From an uncultured Lachnospiraceae bacterium (GTDB taxonomy: Bacteria; Bacillota; Clostridia; Lachnospirales; Lachnospiraceae), in NCBI GenBank assembly GCA_902489645.1, contig CABUAW010000058.1, positions 1-15,114 on the forward strand: 15,114 nt of DNA, written 5' to 3'. Numbering within the stretch: position 1 is the first letter of the stretch; the number at the start of each line of letters is the position of its first letter. Positions 7,688 through 14,554 of this stretch are shown in pieces. The notes under the pieces were generated by a model that was not told the origin of the DNA, searched no databases, and saw only the letters and a list, made by a program, of their open reading frames with translations. The position numbers and the translations under genes are program-made.

Positions 7688-9712
7688 ATGAAGATAAAAA
7701 GAGTGTTGGCCATTTTTCTGGCAGGAATACTGGTGCTGGGACAGCCGTTTTCAAAGATGGAAGTCCGTGCGCAGGAAGCTGCTAAGGAAGAGCAGAAAGA
7801 TAAAACGGAAACGGTTTATGTTAAAGCGGATGCGGAGGGAAATGTCCAGGATATTTCGGTGGAAACGGTGTTGAAAAACAGGAATAACGGGGAGGATATT
7901 CCGGATTATTCGACGCTCAGTGATATTAAAAACATGGAGGGTGATGAAGAATTTACAAAGGATTCGGAAGGCATGATTTTGTGGGAAAATCATGGAGAGG
8001 ATATTTCTTATAAAGGAAAAAGCAGTGAAGCGCTTCCTGTATCCGTAAGGATAAGCTATTATTTGGACGGTGAAAAAGTAACTCCAAATGAACTGGCCGG
8101 AAAAAGCGGAACAGTGCGTATCCGTTTTGATTATGAAAATCATACTTCGGAGACGGTGACAGTCGGCGGAAAGACGGTGGATGTTCAGACACCTTTTGTT
8201 CTGCTTTCCGTTATGTTTTTGCCGTCAGATACATTTTCAAATATTCGGGTATCGAATGGTAAGGTCATGAGCAGCGGCGACGATAATATCGTGGTCGGTT
8301 ATGCCAGTCCGGGACTCTCAGACAGCCTGAAACTGGAAAGTTACGGACCGACAGAGGACATATCTGTGCCGGATTATGTGGAAGTTACGGCGGAAGTATC
8401 CGAATTTGAATTGGGATTTACGGCAACTGTGGTAACTCCGGGCGTCTTTTCAGATATGGACACAGAGGATTTAGATGATGTGGATGAACTCATTGATGAT
8501 ATGGGGGCGCTTACCGATGCTTCGTCCCAGCTTGTCGATGGAACTTCTGAGTTTTTTACCGGCATGAAAACTTTTGAAACCTATATGGCAGAATATATTA
8601 AGGGTGTTGGTGCGGTAAAAGATGGTTCGGACGCATTGACAGACGGATTGGCGGCTTTAAATGAAAATAAAGAGGCCTTAAAAAACGGTGCGGAAGCGCT
8701 GCAAGGCGGACTTGAAAGTTTAAATGGGGCATTAGCTCAGATTTCATTACCATCGGCAGAGGGAATGGATAATACGGCAGTTTCCGAGGCGGCCGCGGCG
8801 TTGTCCAGAGATGGTGAAAAACTTGCCGGATTTTTGACGTCCGTTCAGGAAAGTATCATTCAGATGCAGACATTTACGGAGAATGTATCTGCCTATGCCG
8901 CAGCGGTAAAAAATAATGTTTCAGAGGCCGCGACGCATCTGGATTCGGTGAACCTGGCCGATGCGGAGGCTGCCGCAAATGTAAAGGCAAAGGAGCAGGC
9001 CGGCAATGCTGTGGATGCAGCACTTGCATCGATTCCTGAAGAAAAGCTTTCCGCCGAAGAAAAGGCACAGCTTCGGGCCGCCGCAGTGGATGGCATTGAC
9101 GTGAGCGGGGTTTCTTCTGAAGCCCAGAGCCATATTACGGCGGCAGCGGCTGAACTCGCAGAAATTCCGGATTTTGAAGCGCCGGAGTTGTCTGTAGATA
9201 CCGAAGGAATTGAAGAAGTTGTCAGCGATATGACTGAAAAACTGGAGATTCTTAAATCTTATTCTGAAAATCTTTCCGGTGTGAAAGAGAAATATTCTTC
9301 GATGAACAGTGTACTGGAAACATTAAAATCTAGCGTGGCCCAGTTGGAGGGCGGAAGCAAACAGCTTACAGAAGGCATAACGGCTTTTAATGAAGGCATT
9401 TCCAAGCTTTATGAGGGGGCGGCAGCACTGAGCAGCGGCACTTCCCAATTAGGGACGGCCGGCGAAGCATTAAATACCGGTTTCGGCACACTGACCCAGG
9501 GCGCACAGGCGCTGAAAGACGGAGTGACCGCTTTTGATGAAGAAGGCATACAGAGTCTTGATGATTTGGCCGGAAGTAACCTTGAAAATCTTCTGACACG
9601 TATTCGTGCTTTAAAAGAAGCGGACGGCCGTTATGAAAATTTTGCCGGAATCCGGGAAAATCAGAGCGGAAGTGTGAAGTTTATCATTGAGACGGCTGAA
9701 ATTGAGAAATAA
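7688..9712 (+). CDS. Secreted YhgE/Pip-like helical-repeat protein, partner of ABC system
   Basis: ATG 7688 follows GAGGTGG; an in-frame GTG lies 9 bases upstream. The 674-residue product has a signal peptide (basic MKIKR, hydrophobic 7-19, probable cleavage after VRA at 28) and no later membrane segment. Residues about 35-270 are a beta-rich domain. Residues 270-360 and about 540-640 carry glycine-spaced helical repeats (LxxGxxxL-type, such as LTDGLAALNENKEALKNG and LTEGITAFNEGISKLYEG) of the kind in the external domain of YhgE/Pip proteins. Between them is an Ala/Glu-rich coiled-coil-prone stretch. YhgE proteins normally carry membrane helices; here the membrane part is a separate permease, 34 bp upstream in the same operon. 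I infer an external adaptor or scaffold role comparable in position to MacA. Confidence 0.82.
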   Translation: MKIKRVLAIFLAGILVLGQPFSKMEVRAQEAAKEEQKDKTETVYVKADAEGNVQDISVETVLKNRNNGEDIPDYSTLSDIKNMEGDEEFTKDSEGMILWENHGEDISYKGKSSEALPVSVRISYYLDGEKVTPNELAGKSGTVRIRFDYENHTSETVTVGGKTVDVQTPFVLLSVMFLPSDTFSNIRVSNGKVMSSGDDNIVVGYASPGLSDSLKLESYGPTEDISVPDYVEVTAEVSEFELGFTATVVTPGVFSDMDTEDLDDVDELIDDMGALTDASSQLVDGTSEFFTGMKTFETYMAEYIKGVGAVKDGSDALTDGLAALNENKEALKNGAEALQGGLESLNGALAQISLPSAEGMDNTAVSEAAAALSRDGEKLAGFLTSVQESIIQMQTFTENVSAYAAAVKNNVSEAATHLDSVNLADAEAAANVKAKEQAGNAVDAALASIPEEKLSAEEKAQLRAAAVDGIDVSGVSSEAQSHITAAAAELAEIPDFEAPELSVDTEGIEEVVSDMTEKLEILKSYSENLSGVKEKYSSMNSVLETLKSSVAQLEGGSKQLTEGITAFNEGISKLYEGAAALSSGTSQLGTAGEALNTGFGTLTQGAQALKDGVTAFDEEGIQSLDDLAGSNLENLLTRIRALKEADGRYENFAGIRENQSGSVKFIIETAEIEK

Positions 9713-9750
9713 AACGGATATCAAATTATGTATTCCATCAAAACAAAATT

Positions 9751-9787
9751 GAACCTCCACGGAGTGCCTTCCGTGGAGGTTCTTTTT
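9751..9787. terminator. Bidirectional terminator between convergent genes
   Basis: Perfect 13-bp stem (arms 9751-9763 and 9770-9782, GAACCTCCACGGA and its complement), 6-base loop, then TTTTT on the plus strand. On the minus strand the hairpin is followed by CAATTTTGTTTTG, so it can also end the convergent CmpB-like gene. Confidence 0.92.
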
Positions 9788-9812
9788 GGCTAGCTGTCTT
9801 TAAAGTTTCGGT

Positions 9813-10238
9813 CTAAAATAATTTATATCTTGGCCGTTCTTCTCCGAAAAACAAGTAACGAATATAATCATCAAGTATTATGGCAAGGGCGCAGATTGGC
9901 AGAAACAAAAGAGCAAATGTCAGTGACGTCTGGCCCAGTATATTGAATTTTAGATTTGAATAATCCCAGACATTCCAGCCGAGCCATAGATTAACGATAC
10001 AACCCGTGATAAACTCAGCAATCAGGGCAAAAATCCATACTTTTAATAACTGTTTCCAAAATGGATAGTTCCATTCCAGGGTTTCATTCTGGATGGAAGC
10101 ATAAATAAAAATGATTCCGGCACAGAGAAACATGGACCAGTGCGTTTGGCTGCGATATAATAATTCAATATCACAGTAGACAAAACCGCCGATACAGAAT
10201 AAAAATAGATATTTAAGAAGAAACCTCAGAACTTTCAT
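9813..10238 (-). CDS. CmpB-like membrane protein (putative ABC-transporter type IV family)
   Basis: I chose the ATG at 10238 because GGAGG lies 9 bases upstream; an in-frame ATG at 10274 has no such site. The 141 residues hold four hydrophobic segments. The C-terminal half carries what I recall as the family hallmark of Pfam ABC_trans_CmpB: an acidic EFITG at the start of a helix, then WDYSNLKFNILGQTSLTF, then a last helix ending LDDYIRYLFFGEERP. Function is unknown despite the family name. It may be a membrane scaffold or enzyme-like protein. It is convergent with the ABC operon, and the DNA upstream is a degraded gene. The promoter was not identified. Confidence 0.8.
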   Translation of the reverse strand: MKVLRFLLKYLFLFCIGGFVYCDIELLYRSQTHWSMFLCAGIIFIYASIQNETLEWNYPFWKQLLKVWIFALIAEFITGCIVNLWLGWNVWDYSNLKFNILGQTSLTFALLFLPICALAIILDDYIRYLFFGEERPRYKLF

Positions 10239-10270
10239 TGGAATCGACCTCCGTATGTTGTTTATGCGTT

Positions 10271-10969
10271 TCAATAGATTGAAGAAGATTTTGTTTGATT
10301 AGTGTTGTAATCAAGGCCTCTATACTTTTTCCATTCGATGGCGGCAGTTGAGAGAGCCATGAGTTTTCCAAATATACCGATACTCCATGAAGCCATTATG
10401 CCAGTAGTGCTTGTGGCAAAGTATTTTAAACCTTTACTAATGTTTTTTTAATTCTAGCTTAAAGAAGCTGGTTGTGTTGTGTCAGCATCTTCGAGAGAAC
10501 CGAGGGTATTGATAATTTTGATTAAATCATTGACAGATGTAAAACTTTTATATTGTACAAGGCCATTTATAAAAGGGGTTGAATCTATGGTTATATTTCT
10601 GACAGAATTGATTTGGTCATATATCTTTCCTATACTATTAAGTGAGTAATTATAGTATAGTATTGTCATAAATGTTTCTATCAAAAAATGGTAATGAAGG
10701 AGAATGAATTATACATTAAGATTTGTTGCAGCAAATGCAGAAGCTTTTATAGTTTTTGCGGCATCACCGAGTTGGGATTTTAATTGAGATTCATTTAATA
10801 TGGTTTCTGCGAGTTCTTTAGATACACCGGCGTTTCTGAATATTGTATTAATGTCTTTAAAATCATTCAAATAATCTATAGAATTAAGTAATTCTATGGA
10901 ATCAGAGTTTAGGAGTACATTCTTGGCAGAAACAACATTATCTTTTAAACGATTAATATTTTTAAGTGA
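10271..10969 (-). pseudogene. Degraded gene, phage tape-measure-like
   Basis: One minus-strand frame gives protein-like text over 233 codons with only three internal stops (10709-10711, 10454-10456, 10448-10450). The pieces are a polar helical part with LLNSIDYLNDFKDINTIF and AGVSKELAETILNESQLK; a middle piece with SFTSVNDLIKIINTLGSLED; and a hydrophobic piece with KYFATSTTGIMASWSIGIFGK. The order (polar helices with repeated short motifs, then a hydrophobic helix, then a polar end) resembles large tape-measure-like proteins of Clostridia prophages. No start codon with a ribosome binding site remains. Assignment to tape measure is by general resemblance only. That this is decayed coding DNA is better supported. 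Confidence 0.55.
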
Positions 10970-10976
10970 CTAATTA

Positions 10977-10985
10977 TGATATAAT
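10977..10985 (+). promoter_or_regulatory. Extended -10 promoter of zinc-ribbon gene
   Basis: TGATATAAT: a consensus TATAAT (10980-10985) with the TG of an extended -10. No good -35 sits upstream (TATTTT at the right distance). The start codon is 46 bp downstream. Confidence 0.6.
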
Positions 10986-11031
10986 AAAAATAAACATTTC
11001 TATTGTCTTTTTTATTTAAGGAGAGGATTTC

Positions 11032-11634
11032 ATGTTGATAAAATGCACAGAATGTGGTCATGATGTCAGTGATAAGGCGAAAATGTGTCTAAATTGTGGT
11101 TGTCCGGTGGAAGAGATTCTTAAATGTCTTCGGGAGAGGGAGATTTATATTATGGATGATAGGGACATAAAAGAAGGCATGATAATTTGCAGTATTAACG
11201 GAAAAAAAGCAGATGTAGCATGGATTAAAGAGTTTGTCGAAAAAATGGATGATAATGAACGATATCATTGTAAATACATTTGGAATAAGTTGAGCGGGGA
11301 TGACAAGGACCGTGGTGAACTTGTAAGAGAATACGTGGGAACTCCGAAAACAATTTATAACGATAAAGCACTTGATATACTTTGGAAAGTGGAGAATAGG
11401 TATAATCTTTTGCATCACAAAGTAACTGGAAGATTTCTATGGGAGCTTGTGGATTCAAATTTTGAATTAAAAGAGTTTCACAGTGAATCTGAAATGGAAG
11501 CTATTAGAGGAAAGCAGGCTTCTGCATCGGTCGTAAGGTGTCCATACTGTGGTTCAGTGGATGTGAAAAAGCTATTTTTTGGTGGGTATGCACAGAAGCA
11601 ATGGCATTGCAGAAAATGCCGGAGTGATTTTTAA
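11032..11634 (+). CDS. Double zinc-ribbon protein, unknown function
   Basis: A 200-residue cytoplasmic protein with AAGGAGAGG ahead of ATG. N-terminal zinc ribbon: Cys5-x2-Cys8 with Cys19-x2-Cys22 (CTECGHDVSDKAKMCLNCGCP-type, as in many Clostridia zinc_ribbon_2 proteins). C-terminal zinc ribbon: Cys170-x2-Cys173 and Cys193-x2-Cys196 in CPYCGS...QWHCRKCRSDF, a form common at the end of small Firmicutes proteins. The 140 residues between are charged, with no recognised domain (NGKKADVAWIKEFVEKM, YNLLHHKVTGRFLWELVDS). No partner gene lies beside it. It sits between two phage-like remnants, so it could be prophage or accessory cargo. Nucleic-acid binding or protein scaffolding is possible but not shown. 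Confidence 0.8.
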   Translation: MLIKCTECGHDVSDKAKMCLNCGCPVEEILKCLREREIYIMDDRDIKEGMIICSINGKKADVAWIKEFVEKMDDNERYHCKYIWNKLSGDDKDRGELVREYVGTPKTIYNDKALDILWKVENRYNLLHHKVTGRFLWELVDSNFELKEFHSESEMEAIRGKQASASVVRCPYCGSVDVKKLFFGGYAQKQWHCRKCRSDF

Positions 11635-12037
11635 TTTTTGTCGGCTTGTCCAGACGCAGGACAGTCTGCGGTTAGAAAAATATTGTAAGACAATATCACT
11701 GGTTTGGCCGCCGGAAAATGGAAACAGCGGCAGAAAGCTTGCCGCAGTAGTATACTACCGTTTTTTGTTTACCTTGGAACATTCATTAAAAGCACATACA
11801 ATTATGGCTTGTATGTACTCCGAGGAAGAGTGCTCTCTCTGCGCCTCCCGGCGATTAGTATCCTTATCCCGCCGCCACATTGAAGTGTGGTTGCTGCTAA
11901 CGGATTATACGATACGGCTGTATGCGGCCGGGTTGGTTCGTGCGTTGTCACGGAACGTTATTTTTGACGCTTTTTTTCATCCGATTCACTGTGCCATTTA
12001 GGCACAGAATAGTGAGTTCGATGAATTATTCCTCTAT
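11635..12037. other. GC-richer, hairpin-dense stretch without a credible gene
   Basis: Inverted repeats seen: ATATTGT/ACAATAT (11680-11696), GCGGCA/TGCCGC (11727-11745), the perfect 12-bp palindrome GTAGTATACTAC (11747-11758) followed by CCG and a T run, ACATACAA/TTGTATGT (11794-11816), and CTGTGCC/GGCACAG (11989-12007). A plus-strand frame stays open from the zinc-ribbon gene to 12001, but it has no ribosome binding site of its own, and its product (rich in Leu, Ser, Arg, Cys) resembles no family I know. It may be a fragment of a mobile element or a structured RNA. Base composition is clearly less AT-rich than both neighbours. Confidence 0.5.
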
Positions 12038-12259
12038 TTATTTTAAAACCCTAATCTCACCGCATTGAATACTTTCGCCTTTATGAAAGTTCCAATTAAC
12101 GGGCGTTTTACTGAGCTTTTCAATCAGCTTAGCCGCTTTTTCCAGACCAGAGGTATCAATTTTGATTTTCATTGTCCGGTCTTTTGTTAAGTTTTTTATT
12201 TCTTTTTGAAATTTTCCCGAATCAAGTTCAAGAGTGATTTTGACTTTGTAGTCGGGCAT
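12038..12259 (-). CDS. 73-residue protein resembling a tape-measure N-terminus
   Basis: Starts at 12259 with GAAGG 9 bases upstream. The first 50 residues read MPDYKVKITLELDSGKF, then KEIKNLTKDRTMKIKIDTSG, then LEKAAKLIEKLSK. Alternating beta strands (KVKITLEL, MKIKIDTSG) with a short helix are typical of the N-termini of tape-measure-like proteins in Clostridia phages. It ends abruptly at 73 residues, next to the hairpin-dense stretch. It may be the preserved 5' fragment of the gene whose decayed body lies at 10271-10969 on the same strand, or an independent small protein. Confidence 0.5.
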   Translation of the reverse strand: MPDYKVKITLELDSGKFQKEIKNLTKDRTMKIKIDTSGLEKAAKLIEKLSKTPVNWNFHKGESIQCGEIRVLK

Positions 12260-12342
12260 TTAAATCTACCTTCATAAAAGTTGGTTTCCTGCGTTAAAGG
12301 CTGGGAAAGGGTCGATAGTGACAATCGTTTTTGAATTATTAT

Positions 12343-12388
12343 AAGGGACATTCGTCGGGTATTTTATATGTTGGGCTGAATGTCCCTT
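12343..12388. terminator. Hairpin between two small minus-strand genes
   Basis: Perfect 11-bp inverted repeat AAGGGACATTC (12343-12353) and its complement (12378-12388) with a 24-base loop. Read on the minus strand it follows the 61-residue gene by 10 bp, but only an AT-rich tail, not a clean T run, comes after it. It would act as a weak terminator or a stabilising 3' hairpin. Confidence 0.5.
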
Positions 12389-12398
12389 TTGTCCGATT

Positions 12399-12584
12399 TC
12401 AGGCCGGAAGCTCTACAATGACGATATTGTTGTATTTGGAGTAGAGCTTTTTAAAGTCCCTTTTGCGGAATTCATCGTGGGTTTCACAATGAATTTCATC
12501 GATGATTTCTGCTTCGAAGGTATCGATTCGGACGGCAAGGAGTATGATATAAGGGATAAAATTAATTTCTTTGAGATGGCTCAT
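12399..12584 (-). CDS. Orphan 61-residue protein with perfect Shine-Dalgarno
   Basis: The start at 12584 is preceded by AAGGAGGA (12598-12591), the best ribosome binding site in this part of the window. A TATAAT on the minus strand (12626-12621) lies 37 bp upstream of the start. The product has a hydrophobic segment at about 8-20 (NFIPYIILLAVRID), then an acidic-basic half with EAEIIDEIHCETHDEF and KRDFKKLYSKY, and ends IVIVELPA. No family is recognised. The strand and neighbourhood suggest it belongs with the 73-residue gene downstream. Confidence 0.65.
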   Translation of the reverse strand: MSHLKEINFIPYIILLAVRIDTFEAEIIDEIHCETHDEFRKRDFKKLYSKYNNIVIVELPA

Positions 12585-12684
12585 GATGGTTCCTCCTTTG
12601 TAATAAATTAAGATTTTCCTATTATAAAAAATTTAATGTCCTATAAACCGGACTTTGATGAAAGAAAAGAGTTTTTTTAAGTTT

Positions 12685-12958
12685 CTAGAATGTGAAGTTA
12701 GGCCTGATTATATAAATCCAAAGCTTTTTTAATACGGAATAATCAAAGTTCTCTGTTTTGGCTGTTTCATGTTTCCTGGTTGGCCTTTATGTACTGATTT
12801 AGCTGGACTTTTTCAACCGGATAAATATATTGCATAAAATAGGGGATTTTATCAGCGATAAGTAATGTATTCCTCCAGTCATTTATTATAAAAACAAACG
12901 TATGTTCGATTACTATATAATAATCATACTGCAGTTCGAGGAAAATGTCAATGGAAAG
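12685..12958 (-). pseudogene. Gene remnant broken by a 7-bp tandem duplication
   Basis: The minus strand reads 63 protein-like codons from 12958 to a TGA at 12767-12769 (including DYYIVIEHTFVFIINDW and YIYPVEKVQLNQYIKANQ). The bases at 12763-12775 are TGTTTCATGTTTC, a tandem 7-bp repeat. Removing one copy joins this frame to a second one that runs NQETAKTENFDYSVLKKLW and ends at a TAG (12685-12687). The fused product reads smoothly. No start codon with a ribosome binding site is left, and two stops precede the segment. Family unknown. Confidence 0.45.
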
Positions 12959-13083
12959 TCACTCAGCTATGGCACTTCATTCCTGGATAGAATGCTCATG
13001 TGTCATAAAGTAACACACAAGAATTTGATAGACAGCAGCCCACTATTCCAAATCGGCAAGTTAAAAATATTTCACACAACCCA

Positions 13084-13142
13084 TTGACACAGGCGGCGAG
13101 AAGTGATATATTCATAACACAACAAAGTTATAAATATATCAC
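13084..13142 (+). promoter_or_regulatory. Consensus promoter overlapped by a long inverted repeat
   Basis: TTGACA (13084-13089), 17-bp spacer, TATATT (13107-13112): near-consensus sigma-A. An inverted repeat of 40 bp (13103-13142) covers the -10 box: GTGATATAT and ATAAC on the left mirror GTTAT and ATATATCAC on the right, with two mismatched bases in each arm and 8 bases between. The placement is that of a repressor operator. The XRE-type regulator encoded two genes downstream is the natural candidate. Confidence 0.75.
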
Positions 13143-13154
13143 TCGGAGGTTTCT

Positions 13155-13538
13155 ATGAAAAAAATTAGTCTAAGAACACTTATGTTTGTTCAAGCCATTG
13201 TTGCCTTTTGTATTCCCGCATACTACCATCTGATGGTGATTTATAAGTTAAATTCAAATGCGCCGGTATGGATTGCAATTATTCTTTTTGCCGTTGTAAG
13301 TTGGCTAAAAAGAAATTCTGATGTCATGGACGAGTATGCGAAAAAGACTCTACAAATTGCAGATGCCATCTGCTTTAAGGCTGCTCTTGTCCTTATGGGA
13401 ATTATCATCTTTCCATTTTTGATTTTGGACGGCACTTCGGCCTATTTAACTGGTTATCTCTTAACTGGCGGTATTTTTATTTTAGTGCTAATTCGAGCCG
13501 TTGTCTTTTACTGGATTGATAAAAATGGGATGGAATGA
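13155..13538 (+). CDS. Small 4-TM membrane protein
   Basis: 127 residues; ribosome binding site CGGAGG 6-7 bases before ATG. Four hydrophobic segments at about 10-30, 37-52, 73-95 and 98-118, with a charged cytoplasmic loop between the second and third (KRNSDVMDEYAKK). First gene of a three-gene operon with an XRE regulator overlapping its stop codon. Small 4-TM proteins paired with an XRE regulator are common in Firmicutes, but I cannot name the family. A role in sensing or immunity at the membrane is inference only. Confidence 0.8.
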   Translation: MKKISLRTLMFVQAIVAFCIPAYYHLMVIYKLNSNAPVWIAIILFAVVSWLKRNSDVMDEYAKKTLQIADAICFKAALVLMGIIIFPFLILDGTSAYLTGYLLTGGIFILVLIRAVVFYWIDKNGME

Positions 13539-13738
13539 CAATGCTAAAAACAAAGATTAAAGAATATCGGGAAAAAGAAAAAATGAAACAAAGCGAGTTG
13601 GCCGCTTTGATTGGCGTCCGTAGAGAAACAATCGTCCATTTAGAAAATGGGCGATATAATCCATCACTAAAAATGGCAATGGATATTGCAAAAGTTTTTC
13701 ATACGACAGTAGAGGAGCTATTTGAATTTACAGACTGA
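13535..13738 (+). CDS. XRE/Cro-type HTH regulator
   Basis: 67-residue DNA-binding protein that is almost only the helix-turn-helix: IKEYREKEKMKQSELAALIG, then VRRETIVHLENGRYNPSLKMAMDIAKVFHTTVEELF in two parts. The recognition helix lies around residues 29-38. This compact form (YozG/Cro-like) usually represses its own operon. The ATG at 13535 overlaps the upstream stop in an ATGA. A second ATG at 13541 has better spacing from GGGATGG and may be the real start, giving 65 residues. Predicted to bind the inverted repeat at 13103-13142. Confidence 0.9.
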   Translation: MTMLKTKIKEYREKEKMKQSELAALIGVRRETIVHLENGRYNPSLKMAMDIAKVFHTTVEELFEFTD

Positions 13739-13752
13739 AAGAAGGCATAAGT

Positions 13753-14339
13753 ATGTTTGGTGAAACAACAAAATTTTTTAGTAAACACATCTTAAAACTA
13801 TTTTTATTGACGCTCGGAGCAATAATATTGCTTACATTCGCCTTTTCCTGCTATTATGAGAAAAATCCTACGGCCGCAATCGAAGAAATGCAATCTTTTA
13901 AGGCCGCTACGACTAACCTTATAACCTCAAACAACAGGATTTCTTTTATTGCACTATTCTTAAATAACATTAAGGCAGGAACATTCTATTTGCTATTCGG
14001 TTTTATCGCACCTCTATCTAATTCTTGTGACCATAATATTAACTAAAAGTTTGGGGGCTGCGCTTGTATATTCGCAGGTAGAAAATTCAATTCTGGTATG
14101 GAAAAGCCTGTTGGCTAGTGTGCTTCCACACGGCATATTTGAATTATCCGCGATCTGCCTTTGCGTTTCCATAGGGCTTTATCGGTACATACTGGTTTCA
14201 GAAGAACAAGGTTTATAAAGGAAAACAACTCGCAAAATATACAATAATATTGTACAGCTGTTTTATTGTTCCACGTATGCTTTTGGTTGCACTTATTGAA
14301 GCCTATATCACCCCACAAATTGGAACTATGCTATTATAA
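13753..14339 (+). pseudogene. SpoIIM-like membrane protein split by two +1 frameshifts
   Basis: Ribosome binding site GAAGG, 7 bases before ATG 13753. Frame 1 carries TM1 (KLFLLTLGAIILLTFAF) through NNIKAGTFYLLFGFIAPL. The reading then continues in frame 2 after about 14017 (LILVTIILTKSLGAALVY, then VLPHGIFELSAICLCVSIGLYRY, the SpoIIM-type HGxxE motif) to a stop at 14216-14218. It continues again in frame 3 from 14211 (YKGKQLAKYTIILYSCF, then LLVALIEAYITPQIG) to TAA 14337-14339. Skipping one base at each junction gives a continuous 194-residue protein of normal SpoIIM-family length. NNxxAG, HGxxE and IEAYITP are, as I know them, conserved in that superfamily. Recent pseudogene, or two sequencing insertions. 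Confidence 0.85.
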
Positions 14340-14390
14340 AAATGATTGACTTATGCATTTTCTAATTAGTTAGCAAACCCAGCCGAGCCA

Positions 14391-14429
14391 GTCAACGGTC
14401 AAGATGAACGGGCTACGCCCGCCGTTGAC
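14391..14429. repeat. Nested hairpin at edge of conjugative-element-like DNA
   Basis: The outer stem GTCAACGG (14391-14398) pairs with CCGTTGAC (14422-14429) and encloses an inner CGGGC-TAC-GCCCG stem (14409-14421). It lies in a GC-rich stretch (about 14370-14540) with no gene, starkly different from the AT-rich DNA to the left. Similar GC-rich linkers occur between transfer genes of Tn1549-type elements, to my recollection. The role is unknown. Confidence 0.6.
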
Positions 14430-14554
14430 AGCCCCGCCCGGTTTTGCAGTTAGGCAGTCAAGGGGCGACAGCCTAAAGTGTTGCCGCACCTTACTATCAT
14501 AAAAGGCAACTACCAACCAGCCACAGCCCTTTATGGAGGAAAGGGAGAATTTTC

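Noticed and set aside
11579..12001. 140-codon plus-strand open frame
   Set aside because: It starts inside the zinc-ribbon gene in another frame, has no ribosome binding site, and its translation looks like non-coding GC-richer DNA.
12890..12906. LexA/SOS-box-like sequence CAAACGTATGTTCG
   Set aside because: One mismatch to CGAAC-N4-GTTCG, but it lies inside a readable minus-strand gene remnant and no SOS-type gene follows on either strand.
12902..13087. 61-codon plus-strand frame
   Set aside because: No ribosome binding site; overlaps a more protein-like minus-strand remnant and runs into the promoter of the 4-TM gene.
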